A DNA stretch of 64,000 bases. It comes from Paenibacillus tyrphae (lineage in GTDB: Bacteria > Bacillota > Bacilli > Paenibacillales > NBRC-103111). The stretch spans positions 124,001 through 188,000 of the forward strand of contig NZ_JNVM01000011.1 of NCBI RefSeq assembly GCF_000722545.1, read 5' to 3'. Of the stretch, positions 8,563-18,319 are shown piece by piece (the stretch's first letter is position 1; each line of letters begins with the position of its first letter). The position numbers and the translations under genes are program-made. The notes under the pieces are model-generated. The model did no database searches and was not told the DNA's origin. It saw nothing but the letters and a program-made list of their open reading frames with translations.

Positions 8563-9795
8563 ATGGCGACAAAAGTTAACGATACGTTTACGATAGTGCC
8601 GGACGGCTCCGTGACGACGCCCAAAGGGTTTCGTGCGGGTGGGCTGCACTGCGGATTGAAAAAAACGGAGCGCCACGATCTCGGCGTGATTGTGTGCGAG
8701 GTGCCCGCAGAAGCGGCAGGCGTTTATACGCTGAATCAGTTTCAAGCGGCTCCCCTGAAGGTGACGCAAGAGAGCATTGCGCAGGGTGGCAAGCTGCAGG
8801 CGATGCTGGTGAACAGCGGCAACGCCAATGCCTGCACGGGCCAACAGGGTGAAGACGATGCGCGCGCGATGCGTGCGGCGGGAGCCAAAGCGTTCGGCGT
8901 AGCCGAGCATCTGGTCGGCGTCACGTCCACGGGCGTGATCGGCGAGCTGCTGCCGATGCCGAAGGTGCTCGGAGGCATCGAGAAGCTTCCGGCGGCTGTA
9001 AGCGCGGACGGCGGGGACGACTTCTGCCAGGCGATTTTAACGACCGATCTGGTCAAAAAAGAAATTTGCGTTCGCGTGACGGTCGGTGGACGTACCGTGC
9101 ATATTGCCGGGGCGGCGAAGGGATCGGGCATGATCCATCCGAACATGGCGACGATGCTCGGGTTTATGACGACCGACGCGAATATCGAAAGCGCCGAGCT
9201 GCAAAAGCTGCTGAACGACGTCACCGATTCAACGTTCAACATGATTACTGTGGACGGCGACACGAGCACGAACGATATGGTTGTTGTCATGGCAAGCGGA
9301 CTGGCAGAGAACGAGCGCTTGACGCCGGAGCATGCGGATTGGGCGGCGTTCAAGGCCGCATTCAACCATGTCGGCGAGTACTTGGCCAAGGCGATTGCGC
9401 GGGACGGCGAAGGCGCGACGAAGCTGATCGAGGTCACGGTGGCGAACGCGGATTCGCGTGAAGCGGCACGGGCGATTGCGAAGACGGTCATCGGCTCGAG
9501 CTTGGTGAAATCCGCTTGCTTCGGTGCCGATGCCAACTGGGGACGCATCATTGCGGCGGTCGGCCGCGCCGGGTACCCGGTGAAGACGGAAACCGTCGAC
9601 ATCCGCCTCGGCGATATTGTCGTGCTGGAGCAATCGCGTCCGGTGAAGTTCGACGAGGAGCGGGCTGCGGAATACTTGAAGGGCGATCTCGTGCTCATCC
9701 ATGTCGACCTGCATATGGGCGAAGCGTCGGCGACGGCGTGGGGCTGCGATTTGACCTATGACTACGTGCGAATCAACGCGGCGTACCGGACTTAA
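8563..9795 (+). CDS. argJ: Bifunctional glutamate N-acetyltransferase / ornithine acetyltransferase
   Basis: ArgJ moves the acetyl group from N-acetylornithine to glutamate, recycling it, and in bifunctional forms also makes N-acetylglutamate from acetyl-CoA. The preferred start is ATG 8563 (AGGTG about nine bases before); GTG 8551 is an alternative. The 410-residue precursor carries the self-cleavage site in KGSGMIHPNMATMLGF, where cleavage before the threonine yields the two subunits and the new N-terminal nucleophile. Other family blocks are VNSGNANACTG, TSTGVIGELLPM, NMITVDGDTSTND and CFGADANWGRI. The gene lies 25 bases after argC. Confidence 0.96.
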   Translation: MATKVNDTFTIVPDGSVTTPKGFRAGGLHCGLKKTERHDLGVIVCEVPAEAAGVYTLNQFQAAPLKVTQESIAQGGKLQAMLVNSGNANACTGQQGEDDARAMRAAGAKAFGVAEHLVGVTSTGVIGELLPMPKVLGGIEKLPAAVSADGGDDFCQAILTTDLVKKEICVRVTVGGRTVHIAGAAKGSGMIHPNMATMLGFMTTDANIESAELQKLLNDVTDSTFNMITVDGDTSTNDMVVVMASGLAENERLTPEHADWAAFKAAFNHVGEYLAKAIARDGEGATKLIEVTVANADSREAARAIAKTVIGSSLVKSACFGADANWGRIIAAVGRAGYPVKTETVDIRLGDIVVLEQSRPVKFDEERAAEYLKGDLVLIHVDLHMGEASATAWGCDLTYDYVRINAAYRT

Positions 9796-9882
9796 CCTGA
9801 AGCTCGGCGATAATGGGCGAAAACAAACCACCCGCAACCCCAGTGTTGCAAACCGGTGAAACGATAAAGGGGAACGGTTCGG

Positions 9883-10674
9883 ATGAGCAATTGTTTTGTG
9901 ATGAAATGCGGCGGCAGTACGCTTGCGGCGCTGCCGAAGCTTTTTTTCGACGATTTGAAGCGGCTGCAGGCGGAAGGCATCGTTCCCGTCATCGTGCACG
10001 GCGGCGGTCCGGCGATCTCGGATACGCTCGGCAAGCTGGGCATTGAGTCCGAATTCGTGAACGGCCTTCGCAAAACGAACGAAGCCGTCCTCGATGTGGT
10101 CGAAATGGTGCTGGCAGGACAAATTAACAAAGAAATCGTCCGCAAAATCCAGCTTTCCGGGGCGAAAGCGCTCGGCTTGTCCGGTGTCGACGGACATCTG
10201 ATCGAGGCGGCGCCGGTGGCGAACGCGCACGAGATCGGGCTCGTCGGCGACGTGACGCAGGTGAACGCGGAGCTCGTGCAGGGTATCGTGGCGATGGGCT
10301 ACATTCCCGTCATCGCGCCGGTCGGCATCGGAGCCGACGGCGGCCAACGCTACAACATCAACGCCGATACGGCGGCAGGCGCGGTCGCTTCGCACTTGGG
10401 AGTGGAGCGGATGATCGTCGTGACGGACGTACCCGGCATTATGAAGACGGTGGACGGCGAGAAGCGGGTTCTTCCTTCGGTCACCGTCCGCGAGATCGAC
10501 GAAATGATCCCCAGCGGCGAAATTTACGGCGGCATGATTCCGAAAGTGCGCGCGGCGGTACAGTGTATTCAAGGCAAGGTGCGCGAAGTTGTCATCGTCA
10601 ATGGCGCAGAGCCGGAAGTGCTCAGCCGGGCGCTGAAGGACGGCGGAATCGGCACCCGCATTGTGAAAGAATAA
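9883..10674 (+). CDS. argB: N-acetylglutamate kinase
   Basis: ArgB phosphorylates N-acetylglutamate with ATP, usually the arginine-sensitive step. The 263-residue protein has the amino acid kinase fold signatures: KCGGS near the N-terminus, VHGGGPAISDTL for phosphate binding, GLSGVDGHLIEA, NINADTAAGAVASHLG, and the C-terminal GEIYGGMIPKVRAAVQCI with a lysine for ATP. The start ATG 9883 follows AAAGGGGAAC. It sits between argJ and argD with about 87 bases upstream and 44 downstream. Confidence 0.96.
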   Translation: MSNCFVMKCGGSTLAALPKLFFDDLKRLQAEGIVPVIVHGGGPAISDTLGKLGIESEFVNGLRKTNEAVLDVVEMVLAGQINKEIVRKIQLSGAKALGLSGVDGHLIEAAPVANAHEIGLVGDVTQVNAELVQGIVAMGYIPVIAPVGIGADGGQRYNINADTAAGAVASHLGVERMIVVTDVPGIMKTVDGEKRVLPSVTVREIDEMIPSGEIYGGMIPKVRAAVQCIQGKVREVVIVNGAEPEVLSRALKDGGIGTRIVKE

Positions 10675-10718
10675 ATTGCATTCATTCTAAATTGATCCGA
10701 GACAAAGGAGTGAACGAC

Positions 10719-11909
10719 ATGGGAGAGGCTCAAAGCGCATTGTTTCCGAACTACGCACGGTATCCTTTTACGTTTGTGAAGGGGGACGGCAGCCGTCTGT
10801 GGGATGAGCATGGCAAGGAGTATCTGGATTTGATGTGCGGGCTGGCGGTGACGAACCTCGGGCATGCGCCGAAGCAGGTGACCGAACGGCTGAAGGAGCA
10901 GGTTGATACGCTCTGGCATACGAGCAACCTGTTCTACATTCCGAACCAGGAGAAGCTGGCTCAGCTTCTCGTGGACAACAGCTGTGCCGATGCGGTGTTT
11001 TTCTGCAACAGCGGAGCAGAGGCGAACGAAGCAGCGATCAAGCTGGCGCGGCGTTATTTCAACAAGGTGCTCGGCCAGCCGCAGCGCTACGAGATCATTA
11101 CCTTCGACATGTCGTTCCACGGCCGGACGCTGGCTACGCTGACGGCAACGGGACAGGATAAAGTGAAAGAGGGCTTCGCGCCTCTGCCGGAAGGCTTCGT
11201 CTACGCGCCGTACAACGACGCGGACGCTTTGGAGAGGCTGATCGGCGACCGGACGTGCGCGATCATGCTTGAGCTGGTGCAGGGTGAAGGCGGCGTCAAT
11301 CCGGCGGATACTGCGTTCGTGAAGCGGGTGGCGGAGCTGTGCAAGCAGCACGGGCTGCTGCTCATTCTGGACGAGATTCAGACCGGTATGGGACGGACGG
11401 GCAAGCTGTTTGCCTATGAGCATTACGGCATCGAGCCGGATTTGTTTACGCTGGCCAAAGGGCTGGGCAGCGGCATGCCGATCGGCGCGCTGCTCGGCAA
11501 AGCGAAGCTGCGCGAAGCGTTCACGGCCGGTAGCCACGGCTCCACCTTCGGCGGGAACTACTTGTCCACCGCGGCGGGTATTGCGACCGTTGAGACGATG
11601 CTGGCGGAGAAGCTGCCGGAGCGGGCGGCGGAGCTGGGAAGTTATATTATGAGCGAGCTGCAAACGAAGCTGGCGGACAATCCGCTGGTAGGTCAGATCC
11701 GCGGGCTTGGGCTGCTGATCGGCATCGGTTTGACCGTGCCGGCGGCGGAGCTGATCTCGGAAATTCACGGGCAGGGCGTGCTCGTCGTATCCGCGGGACC
11801 GAACGTGATCCGTTTGGCGCCGAGCTTGTTGATCTCGAAGGAAGATTTGGATCGCGGGCTGGAGACGATTTGCAGCGTATTGGCGAAGAAAGCCGCAGCC
11901 GCTGTATAG
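10719..11909 (+). CDS. argD: Acetylornithine aminotransferase
   Basis: ArgD is a class III PLP aminotransferase that converts N-acetylglutamate semialdehyde plus glutamate into N-acetylornithine. The start is ATG 10719 behind AAAGGAGTG, giving 396 residues; an in-frame opening back to 10563 overlaps argB and is not used. Motifs include MCGLAVTNLGHAPKQV, VFFCNSGAEANEAAIKLAR (cofactor phosphate loop), FHGRTLATLTATGQ, LILDEIQTGMGRTGK (the Asp contacting the pyridine ring) and LFTLAKGLGSGMPIGA, with the Schiff-base lysine in LAKG. Confidence 0.95.
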   Translation: MGEAQSALFPNYARYPFTFVKGDGSRLWDEHGKEYLDLMCGLAVTNLGHAPKQVTERLKEQVDTLWHTSNLFYIPNQEKLAQLLVDNSCADAVFFCNSGAEANEAAIKLARRYFNKVLGQPQRYEIITFDMSFHGRTLATLTATGQDKVKEGFAPLPEGFVYAPYNDADALERLIGDRTCAIMLELVQGEGGVNPADTAFVKRVAELCKQHGLLLILDEIQTGMGRTGKLFAYEHYGIEPDLFTLAKGLGSGMPIGALLGKAKLREAFTAGSHGSTFGGNYLSTAAGIATVETMLAEKLPERAAELGSYIMSELQTKLADNPLVGQIRGLGLLIGIGLTVPAAELISEIHGQGVLVVSAGPNVIRLAPSLLISKEDLDRGLETICSVLAKKAAAAV

Positions 11910-11946
11910 GCTGACAAAGAAACGCATACCGAAAGGAGAGACATCC

Positions 11947-12903
11947 ATGGCGGGAACGGCACAACAAGATTTGGCGGTTCAGCTCAGAGGGCGCGATTTT
12001 ATCGGCTTGGTTGACTACGCGCCGGAAGAGATTCAATATTTGATCGAGCTCGCAGTCGAGCTCAAAAGAAAGCATAAAGCAGGGGAAGCGTATCAGCCGC
12101 TCAAAGGCAAAACGCTTGGCATGATTTTCGAAAAATCGTCCACGCGGACGCGGGTATCTTTTGAGGTAGGGATGTATCAGCTTGGGGGGCATGCGCTGTT
12201 CCTCAGCAAGAACGATCTGCAAATCGGCCGCGGCGAATCGATTCACGATACGGCGCAGACGCTGTCGCGTTATTTGGACGGCATCATGATCCGCACCTTC
12301 GCGCACCGCACGGTCATCGAACTGGCGCGGGCCGCAACGGTGCCGGTAATCAACGGATTGACGGATTTGTCCCATCCGTGCCAGGCGCTGGCGGATTACC
12401 AGACGATTTATGAGAAAAAAGGCCGTCTGCAAGGCCTCAAAGTGGCCTATATCGGCGACGGGAATAATATGGTACACTCCTTATTGATGGGCGCGGCCAA
12501 GCTTGGCGTCAATTTCGCCGTAGCGACACCGGAAGGCTACGAGCCGGACAGCGAAGTGCTGCGTCAATGTAAGGAAAGTGCTGCCAAAATGGGAGCGACC
12601 ATTCACGTGGGAGCCGACCCGAAAGAAGCGGTGGCGGATGCGGACGTCATTTATACGGACGTGTGGGCCAGCATGGGCTTCGAGGCGGAGCAGAAGGAAC
12701 GGGAGATCGCGTTCAAAAACTATCAGGTCAACGACGAGCTCGTAAAATATGCAAAAAAAGATTTCTTGTTCATGCACTGCTTGCCGGCGCACCGCGGGGA
12801 AGAAGTATCCGAAGGGGTCATCGACGGACCGAACTCCGTCATCTTCGATCAGGCGGAAAACCGGCTGCATGCGCAAAAGGCAGTCATGGCAGCGATCTTG
12901 TAA
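11947..12903 (+). CDS. argF: Ornithine carbamoyltransferase
   Basis: ArgF condenses ornithine with carbamoyl phosphate to citrulline. The 318-residue enzyme shows the carbamoyl-phosphate loop SSTRTRVSFE, the HRT-containing segment RTFAHRTVIELA, DLSHPCQALADYQT, YIGDGNNMVHSLL and the ornithine-binding HCLPAHRGEEV loop. The start ATG 11947 follows GAAAGGAGAG. In B. subtilis carAB lies between argD and argF; here argF follows argD directly, so carbamoyl phosphate must be made by enzymes encoded elsewhere. Confidence 0.97.
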   Translation: MAGTAQQDLAVQLRGRDFIGLVDYAPEEIQYLIELAVELKRKHKAGEAYQPLKGKTLGMIFEKSSTRTRVSFEVGMYQLGGHALFLSKNDLQIGRGESIHDTAQTLSRYLDGIMIRTFAHRTVIELARAATVPVINGLTDLSHPCQALADYQTIYEKKGRLQGLKVAYIGDGNNMVHSLLMGAAKLGVNFAVATPEGYEPDSEVLRQCKESAAKMGATIHVGADPKEAVADADVIYTDVWASMGFEAEQKEREIAFKNYQVNDELVKYAKKDFLFMHCLPAHRGEEVSEGVIDGPNSVIFDQAENRLHAQKAVMAAIL

Positions 12904-12942
12904 TATTCGGAAAGCTTACAATTAAAGGAGAGCGGGAACCAC

Positions 12943-14181
12943 ATGGCAAAGCAAAAAATCGTATTGGCCTACTCCGGCGGCCTCGATACGTCGATCATTC
13001 TGAAATGGCTGAAAGAAACGTACGATGCCGAAATCATCGCTTTTACCGCGGATATTGGACAAAAGGAAGAGCTGGACGGCTTGGAGGAGAAAGCGCTGAA
13101 CACCGGCGCCTCCAAAGTATACATCGACGACCTGCGTGAAGAATTCGCCCGCGATTTCATTTATCCGATGTTCCAATCAGGCGCGCTCTATGAAGGGCAA
13201 TACCTGCTCGGCACCAGCATCGCGCGGCCGCTGATCGCGAAGCGTATGGTCGAAATCGCGCGCGCGGAAGGCGCTACGGCGATTGCGCACGGCGCTACGG
13301 GCAAGGGCAACGATCAAATCCGCTTCGAGCTGACGGCTGCGGCGCTGACGCCGGAGATCGAGGTCATCGCGCCTTGGCGTCTGGAGCAGTTCCGCGAGCA
13401 GTTCCCGGGCCGGGCCGAAATGATTGCTTACGCCGAGAAGCACGGCATTCCGGTCACCGCTTCGGCGGCCAAGCCGTACTCGATGGACCGCAATCTGCTG
13501 CACATCAGCTATGAGAGCGGCGTGCTCGAAGATCCGTGGTTCGACGCGAGCGCACCGGAGAACAAAGACATGTACCTGCTGAGCGTGGACCCGGAGGATG
13601 CTCCGGACCAAGCGGAATATGTCGAACTGGAGTTCGAGCAGGGGAACTGCGTGGCCGTGAACGGCGAGCGTATGATTCCGCTGCAGGTGATGGAGAAGCT
13701 GAACGAACTGGGCGGCAAGCACGGGATCGGCCGCGTTGACATGGTGGAGAACCGCTTCGTCGGCATGAAGAGCCGCGGCGTGTACGAAACCCCGGGCGGC
13801 GCCATTCTGTTCTCCGCTCACCGCAAGATGGAATCGCTCACGATGGACCGCGAAGTCATGCATCTGCGCGACTCGCTCATCTCGCGTTACAGCTCGCTTG
13901 TGTACAACGGCTTCTGGTTCGCTCCGGAGCGGCTTGCGCTGCAGGCGCTCGTATCTGAGAGCCAGAAGAACGTGAGCGGCACGGTACGCCTCAAGCTGTA
14001 CAAAGGCAACGTGATCGCCGCCGGTGTGAAGAGCCCGGTCAGCTTGTACAACCCGCACATTGCGACGATGGAAGCCGACCCGACGCAAGCGTACAACCAA
14101 GGCGATGCGACAGGCTTCATCCGTTTGAACGCGCTGCGTTTGCGCGTCGCTTCCGGCGTCGAGCAGAACGCGGCGAAATAA
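12943..14181 (+). CDS. argG: Argininosuccinate synthase
   Basis: ArgG joins citrulline and aspartate using ATP. The N-terminal ATP pyrophosphatase (PP-loop) motif [15 protein letters not shown] is clear. It is followed by [44 protein letters not shown] and [17 protein letters not shown], all standard for this enzyme, and the 412-residue length is normal. The start ATG 12943 has AAAGGAGAGCGGG upstream, 40 bases after argF. A hairpin without a U-run separates it from argH. Confidence 0.97.
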   Translation: MAKQKIVLAYSGGLDTSIILKWLKETYDAEIIAFTADIGQKEELDGLEEKALNTGASKVYIDDLREEFARDFIYPMFQSGALYEGQYLLGTSIARPLIAKRMVEIARAEGATAIAHGATGKGNDQIRFELTAAALTPEIEVIAPWRLEQFREQFPGRAEMIAYAEKHGIPVTASAAKPYSMDRNLLHISYESGVLEDPWFDASAPENKDMYLLSVDPEDAPDQAEYVELEFEQGNCVAVNGERMIPLQVMEKLNELGGKHGIGRVDMVENRFVGMKSRGVYETPGGAILFSAHRKMESLTMDREVMHLRDSLISRYSSLVYNGFWFAPERLALQALVSESQKNVSGTVRLKLYKGNVIAAGVKSPVSLYNPHIATMEADPTQAYNQGDATGFIRLNALRLRVASGVEQNAAK

Positions 14182-14229
14182 ATCGCGGCAGGCGAGAAGC
14201 CGGCCATCATCAGCCTGTAACACTTCGAG

Positions 14230-14263
14230 CCTTAGGGTTTTCCGTCAGCGGGAAGCCCTAAGG
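14230..14263 (+). other. Hairpin between argG and argH
   Basis: Perfect 8-bp stem ccttaggg/ccctaagg with an 18-nt loop that can pair further, not followed by a T-run. It is more likely an RNA-stability or processing element than a terminator, so argH probably remains in the operon. Confidence 0.5.
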
Positions 14264-14323
14264 TTGTGTATACCGGGCAGCACTCATTCGGTGCATACGA
14301 TATCGAAAAAGGGGGACGCTGAT

Positions 14324-15739
14324 ATGTCCAAGCTGTGGGGCGGACGGTTTACGAAAAAGACGGACCAACTGGTCGAAGAATATACGGCGTCGATCCTGTT
14401 CGACAAGGAGCTGGCCGAGGAGGATATCCAAGGCAGTCTGGCGCATGTGACCATGCTGGGCAAATGCGGCATTCTTCCGGCAGACGACGTGGAGAAAATC
14501 AAGGACGGTTTGCTTAAGGTGCAGAGCGTCATTCGTCGTGGCGAAATGGAATTTTCTATTAGCGACGAAGACATTCATATGAACATCGAGAAGTCGCTGA
14601 TCGACGAGGTGGGCCCGGTCGGAGGCAAGCTGCACACCGGCCGCAGCCGCAACGATCAGGTAGCCACGGATATGCACTTATGGCTTCGCAAACGGGTCGT
14701 AGAGTTTGTCGGTCTGCTGAACAAGGTGCAGGAAGCGCTGATCGGACAAGCGAAAGCGAACCTCGATACGATCGTGCCGGGCTACACACATTTGCAGCGG
14801 GCGCAGCCGATTTTGTTCGCTCATCATTTGATGGCGTACGTATCGATGTTCCAGCGCGACATCGAGCGTCTGCAGGACAGCTACAAGCGCGTGAACGTGC
14901 TGCCGCTGGGCGCCGGGGCGCTGGCCGGAACGACGTTCCCGATCGACCGTCACTTCGTGGCAGAGCAGCTCGGCTTCGACGGCGTGTACGAGAATTCGCT
15001 GGACGCGGTAAGCGATCGCGATTTTATTCTGGAGTTCCTGTCGAACGCGGCGACGATTATGATGCACCTGTCGCGCCTCAGCGAGGAGTTCGTGCTGTGG
15101 TCCAGCACGGAGTTCCGGTTCATCGAGCTGGATGACGCTTTCTGTACCGGCAGCAGCATTATGCCGCAGAAGAAAAATCCCGATGTCGCCGAGCTTGTGC
15201 GCGGCAAAACGGGCCGTGTCTACGGCAATCTGTTCGGCCTCCTGACCGTGCTGAAGTCGCTGCCGCTCGCTTACAACAAGGATATGCAGGAAGACAAAGA
15301 AGGCATGTTCGATACGGTTCGCACGCTGCAGGGTGCGCTGCAATTGTTCGCGCCGATGATCAGCACGATGAAGGTGAACAAGGACCGGATGCGCCAAGCC
15401 GTCAACCAGGACTTCTCCAATGCGACGGATATCGCGGACTACTTGGTGAACAAAGGAATGCCGTTCCGTCAAGCGCATGAAGTCATCGGCAAAACGGTGC
15501 TTTACTGTATCCAAAATCAAAAGTATTTGCTCGACCTTAAGCTGGAAGAGTTCCATCAATTTTCCAAGCAATTCGATCAGGACATTTACGACGTGCTGCA
15601 GCCGGAAAGTGTCGTAAACGCCCGCAACGTCTACGGCGGTACCGCCGCGGCGCAGGTGAGTCAAGCGATCGAACGGGCGGAAGCCGTTCTGGCTGGCTCG
15701 TCGGCTTGGTTCGAGGAATATTTCGCGAAAAGCAGGTAA
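14324..15739 (+). CDS. argH: Argininosuccinate lyase
   Basis: ArgH cleaves argininosuccinate to arginine and fumarate, the last step of the pathway. It is a 471-residue member of the aspartase/fumarase superfamily. The N-terminus is SKLWGGRF, typical of the family. [18 protein letters not shown] and [16 protein letters not shown] are the substrate regions, and [11 protein letters not shown] is the superfamily signature containing the catalytic serine loop. The start ATG 14324 follows AAAGGGGGAC. It closes the argCJBDFGH cluster and is followed by a strong terminator. Confidence 0.97.
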   Translation: MSKLWGGRFTKKTDQLVEEYTASILFDKELAEEDIQGSLAHVTMLGKCGILPADDVEKIKDGLLKVQSVIRRGEMEFSISDEDIHMNIEKSLIDEVGPVGGKLHTGRSRNDQVATDMHLWLRKRVVEFVGLLNKVQEALIGQAKANLDTIVPGYTHLQRAQPILFAHHLMAYVSMFQRDIERLQDSYKRVNVLPLGAGALAGTTFPIDRHFVAEQLGFDGVYENSLDAVSDRDFILEFLSNAATIMMHLSRLSEEFVLWSSTEFRFIELDDAFCTGSSIMPQKKNPDVAELVRGKTGRVYGNLFGLLTVLKSLPLAYNKDMQEDKEGMFDTVRTLQGALQLFAPMISTMKVNKDRMRQAVNQDFSNATDIADYLVNKGMPFRQAHEVIGKTVLYCIQNQKYLLDLKLEEFHQFSKQFDQDIYDVLQPESVVNARNVYGGTAAAQVSQAIERAEAVLAGSSAWFEEYFAKSR

Positions 15740-15747
15740 ATAAGTTC

Positions 15748-15812
15748 AAAACCCCCATCCGCAGAAGGGCGGCTATATCAGCCGAATGCCTTCAGACGGG
15801 CTGGGGGTTTTT
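15748..15812 (+). terminator. Terminator of the arginine operon
   Basis: AAAACCCCC (from 15748) pairs with GGGGGTTTTT (to 15812) around a GC-rich internal hairpin. The flanking A and T runs make it functional in both directions, so it can also serve the convergent VanW-like gene. Confidence 0.85.
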
Positions 15813-15827
15813 CGTGTCTACACACGG

Positions 15828-17309
15828 TCACCGGAAAGTCGGTCCGCGGACGCCGTCCTCGATAAGCGGCGCAGGCGACTCTCCTGGCGGAGGCGACGTA
15901 CGGTCAAGGGTTCCCGAGCCGCCGCCGGAAGCGATCACGGTCGGCTGGGCGTGGTAGGTATCGCGTGAAACCTTTTCCTGCGAAATAACGACGCCGTTTT
16001 GTTTTTTATTTCGGAACGTTTCGACGACATACCCGGGCTTTCCTTGCATGACGATTTCCTGTTTGCCGCTCGGCAGCGTCGGATTCAGCACGTACTTGAC
16101 CGGCGGCGCCAACGTTTCGAGCGTCTTCGACTCGATTTCGTAGGTGATGTCCGGAGGCGTCTGGCCGAACAGCTTCACGGTGACGCTGCGCTCGTCCGAG
16201 GAGGTACGAATCAGCAAATAATGGTCCGTCGAGTTGCGGAATTTGAAATTGATGTGGCCGGTGGCGAACGTGGCGTCCTGCCCCAGCGCGACATAGCTCA
16301 CGGGGAGCGAATGATTCCGCCGCTCTACGACGGCCAGACCCGCCCGCAGGACGGCGTTGTACAGCGTCGACGACACCTGGCAGATGCCGCCGCCGATGCC
16401 GGGAACGAGCTTGCCGTTCACGATGACAGGCGCTTCTTTGAAGCCGAAACGCTTCTCCGTCCGTTCGATGAACGGAGCATAGTCGAATACCTCGCTCGGC
16501 TTCAGCAGCACATCCTGCAGGGAAGCGGCCGTCGAACGGACGTTGTGCACCCGTCCTTCGATGCTGATGGCGGCTGGGGCCGGTGGGGATACAGTCGTGA
16601 ACTCGCCGACTTTGTGTATAATTCCCTGCGCGCGCAGCGCTTGCTCCGTAATGGCCGGCTCCTGCGTTCGCATTGGAACGTCCAGCAAGATGGCGGCAGG
16701 CGCCTGCCGGACGGATTCGGGTGCTGCGGCAACGGCTCCCCAGTCCGGCAGCGCCGCTTGGAGCCGGCTTAACAACTGCCCTTCATCGACCCGTTCGACA
16801 CGGGCCTCGGGCACGTAGCTGATGGCGTCGTTCGCGTCGATCAGCCGCTTCGCATCGGTAGGCTTACGGGCATAAACCTGCGGGAACGCCTCGCTCAGCG
16901 CGGCCTGCAGCTTGTCTGCGGATAGCACGGGCGTCAGCGCAAGCGAGGCTCCCCGCAGCCGCCAGCGGGCCGCTGCCCGCCGGTACGGCGGCCCTTCCCG
17001 AACGGGCCGAAGCTGCGCCAGCAGCTCCTGGCCGTCGATTTCAAGCCCAAGCTGCCGGAGCGTCCGCTCGGCGCTGCCGCCTCCCGGCACGGTCAGCCGA
17101 ACCTTTTGCTCCAGCAGCGCCGACGTTTTCGAAGCAAGCTGACGCTCGAGCTCCGGCCAGGACAGGCCCCCGATCGGCCAGCCTGCAACACGCGCGCCTG
17201 CAGGAACCCGGGCGAGCGACCCGTAGGCGGTAACCGACAGGAAAATGATCAGCATCAGCGTCAGCGTGCCGATCCAGATCCAGTGAAAACGCAGATTCCA
17301 TCGTGGCAT
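15828..17309 (-). CDS. VanW family cell-surface protein
   Basis: A 493-residue membrane-anchored extracytoplasmic protein starting at ATG 17309 (AAAGGAGAG upstream); the frame stays open further 5' without a ribosome site. One transmembrane segment (residues 9-29, WIWIGTLTLMLIIFLSV) is followed by a putative peptidoglycan-binding region (residues 40-260). The VanW domain follows, with the hallmark GIGGGICQVSSTLYNAVL and RNHSLPVSYVALGQDATF. The molecular role of VanW proteins is unknown; they are named after a gene in some vancomycin-resistance clusters and are common outside them. The extreme C-terminus is Pro/Ser/Gly-rich. It is convergent with argH and divergent from ftsE. Confidence 0.85.
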   Translation of the reverse strand: MPRWNLRFHWIWIGTLTLMLIIFLSVTAYGSLARVPAGARVAGWPIGGLSWPELERQLASKTSALLEQKVRLTVPGGGSAERTLRQLGLEIDGQELLAQLRPVREGPPYRRAAARWRLRGASLALTPVLSADKLQAALSEAFPQVYARKPTDAKRLIDANDAISYVPEARVERVDEGQLLSRLQAALPDWGAVAAAPESVRQAPAAILLDVPMRTQEPAITEQALRAQGIIHKVGEFTTVSPPAPAAISIEGRVHNVRSTAASLQDVLLKPSEVFDYAPFIERTEKRFGFKEAPVIVNGKLVPGIGGGICQVSSTLYNAVLRAGLAVVERRNHSLPVSYVALGQDATFATGHINFKFRNSTDHYLLIRTSSDERSVTVKLFGQTPPDITYEIESKTLETLAPPVKYVLNPTLPSGKQEIVMQGKPGYVVETFRNKKQNGVVISQEKVSRDTYHAQPTVIASGGGSGTLDRTSPPPGESPAPLIEDGVRGPTFR

Positions 17310-17632
17310 GACGGGCTCTCCTTTTGTCCCTCGATACACTTCTACCTCTTCATCTATATGCGGCCAAGCCCCTAAACTTTCCAGTCGCCGTCGTTCGCCA
17401 ATCTTCCGTGTAAGGCCGCGCGGGCTGTACGATCCGGTCGAAGAAGAGCGAAGCGGCGAACCGTACGGTCCTATACTCCGACCCGAACCGGTGTTCCGAA
17501 ATGTGAAGAAACTGTAGAAATTCATTGTCGGATAAAGGATTTTGCGCTTTTATGTCGAACTTGTAAAGGCTGGCATCAAGTCCGCTTCTCGAGGCGGTCT
17601 ACAGACTCGCAAATTTTTCAGGATGTGATATC
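17310..17632. other. Intergenic region between divergent VanW-like gene and ftsE
   Basis: This 323-bp stretch must hold the divergent promoters. The frame of the VanW-like gene stays open into it, but I see no ribosome site to support that. I found no promoter that satisfies both hexamers and no convincing RNA structure. Confidence 0.4.
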
Positions 17633-18319
17633 GTGATCGAAATGCAGGACGTTTGGAAAACGTATCCTGACGGCAGCCATGCCTTGAAAGGCATCAGCGT
17701 CAAGGTCGACCAAAGCGATTTCCTTTATGTCGTTGGCCCTTCCGGCGCCGGCAAATCGACCTTTATGAAAATGATTTACAGAGAAGAGCGACCGACCAAA
17801 GGCACGATATTCGTCAACGGCTTCAATCTGGAGAAGCTCAAACAGCGCAAAATCCCGTTTGTCCGGCGCAATATCGGGGTCATTTTCCAAGACTTCCGGT
17901 TGCTCCCGAAGCTTACCGTATATGAGAACGTCGCCTTCGCCATGGAAGTGATCGAGGCGCCGAAGAAGCTCATCAAGAAGCGCACGCTCGAAGTGCTGGA
18001 GCTCGTGCGGCTCAAGGACAAAATCAATTCTCTGCCGACCCAGCTTTCCGGGGGCGAGCAGCAGCGGGTCGCTATTGCCCGGGCGATCGTGAACAGCCCT
18101 TCCGTCATCGTGGCGGACGAGCCGACGGGGAACCTTGATCCCGACACGTCGTGGGGCATTATGAAGCTGATGGAAGAAATTAACTTCCGCGGCACGACCA
18201 TCATTATGGCAACGCACAATAAAGAAATCGTCAACACGATGCGCAAGCGGGTACTGGCCATCGAATCGGGCAGGCTTGTCCGGGATGAGGTAAGGGGTGA
18301 CTACGGCTATGAGGATTAA
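17633..18319 (+). CDS. ftsE: Cell division ATP-binding protein FtsE
   Basis: FtsE is the cytoplasmic ATPase of the FtsEX complex, a type VII ABC system that transmits conformational change across the membrane to activate peptidoglycan hydrolases. The 228-residue product has Walker [10 protein letters not shown], the signature [14 protein letters not shown] and Walker [13 protein letters not shown]. The start is GTG 17633 behind AGGATGTGA. It overlaps ftsX by 11 bases, indicating coupled translation. Confidence 0.96.
   Translation: MIEMQDVWKTYPDGSHALKGISVKVDQSDFLYVVGPSGAGKSTFMKMIYREERPTKGTIFVNGFNLEKLKQRKIPFVRRNIGVIFQDFRLLPKLTVYENVAFAMEVIEAPKKLIKKRTLEVLELVRLKDKINSLPTQLSGGEQQRVAIARAIVNSPSVIVADEPTGNLDPDTSWGIMKLMEEINFRGTTIIMATHNKEIVNTMRKRVLAIESGRLVRDEVRGDYGYED

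Noticed and set aside
9229..11948. Long open frames antisense to argB and argD (around 450 codons)
   Set aside because: They result from the codon bias of GC-rich sense genes; they lack ribosome sites and recognisable domains and lie opposite certain genes.
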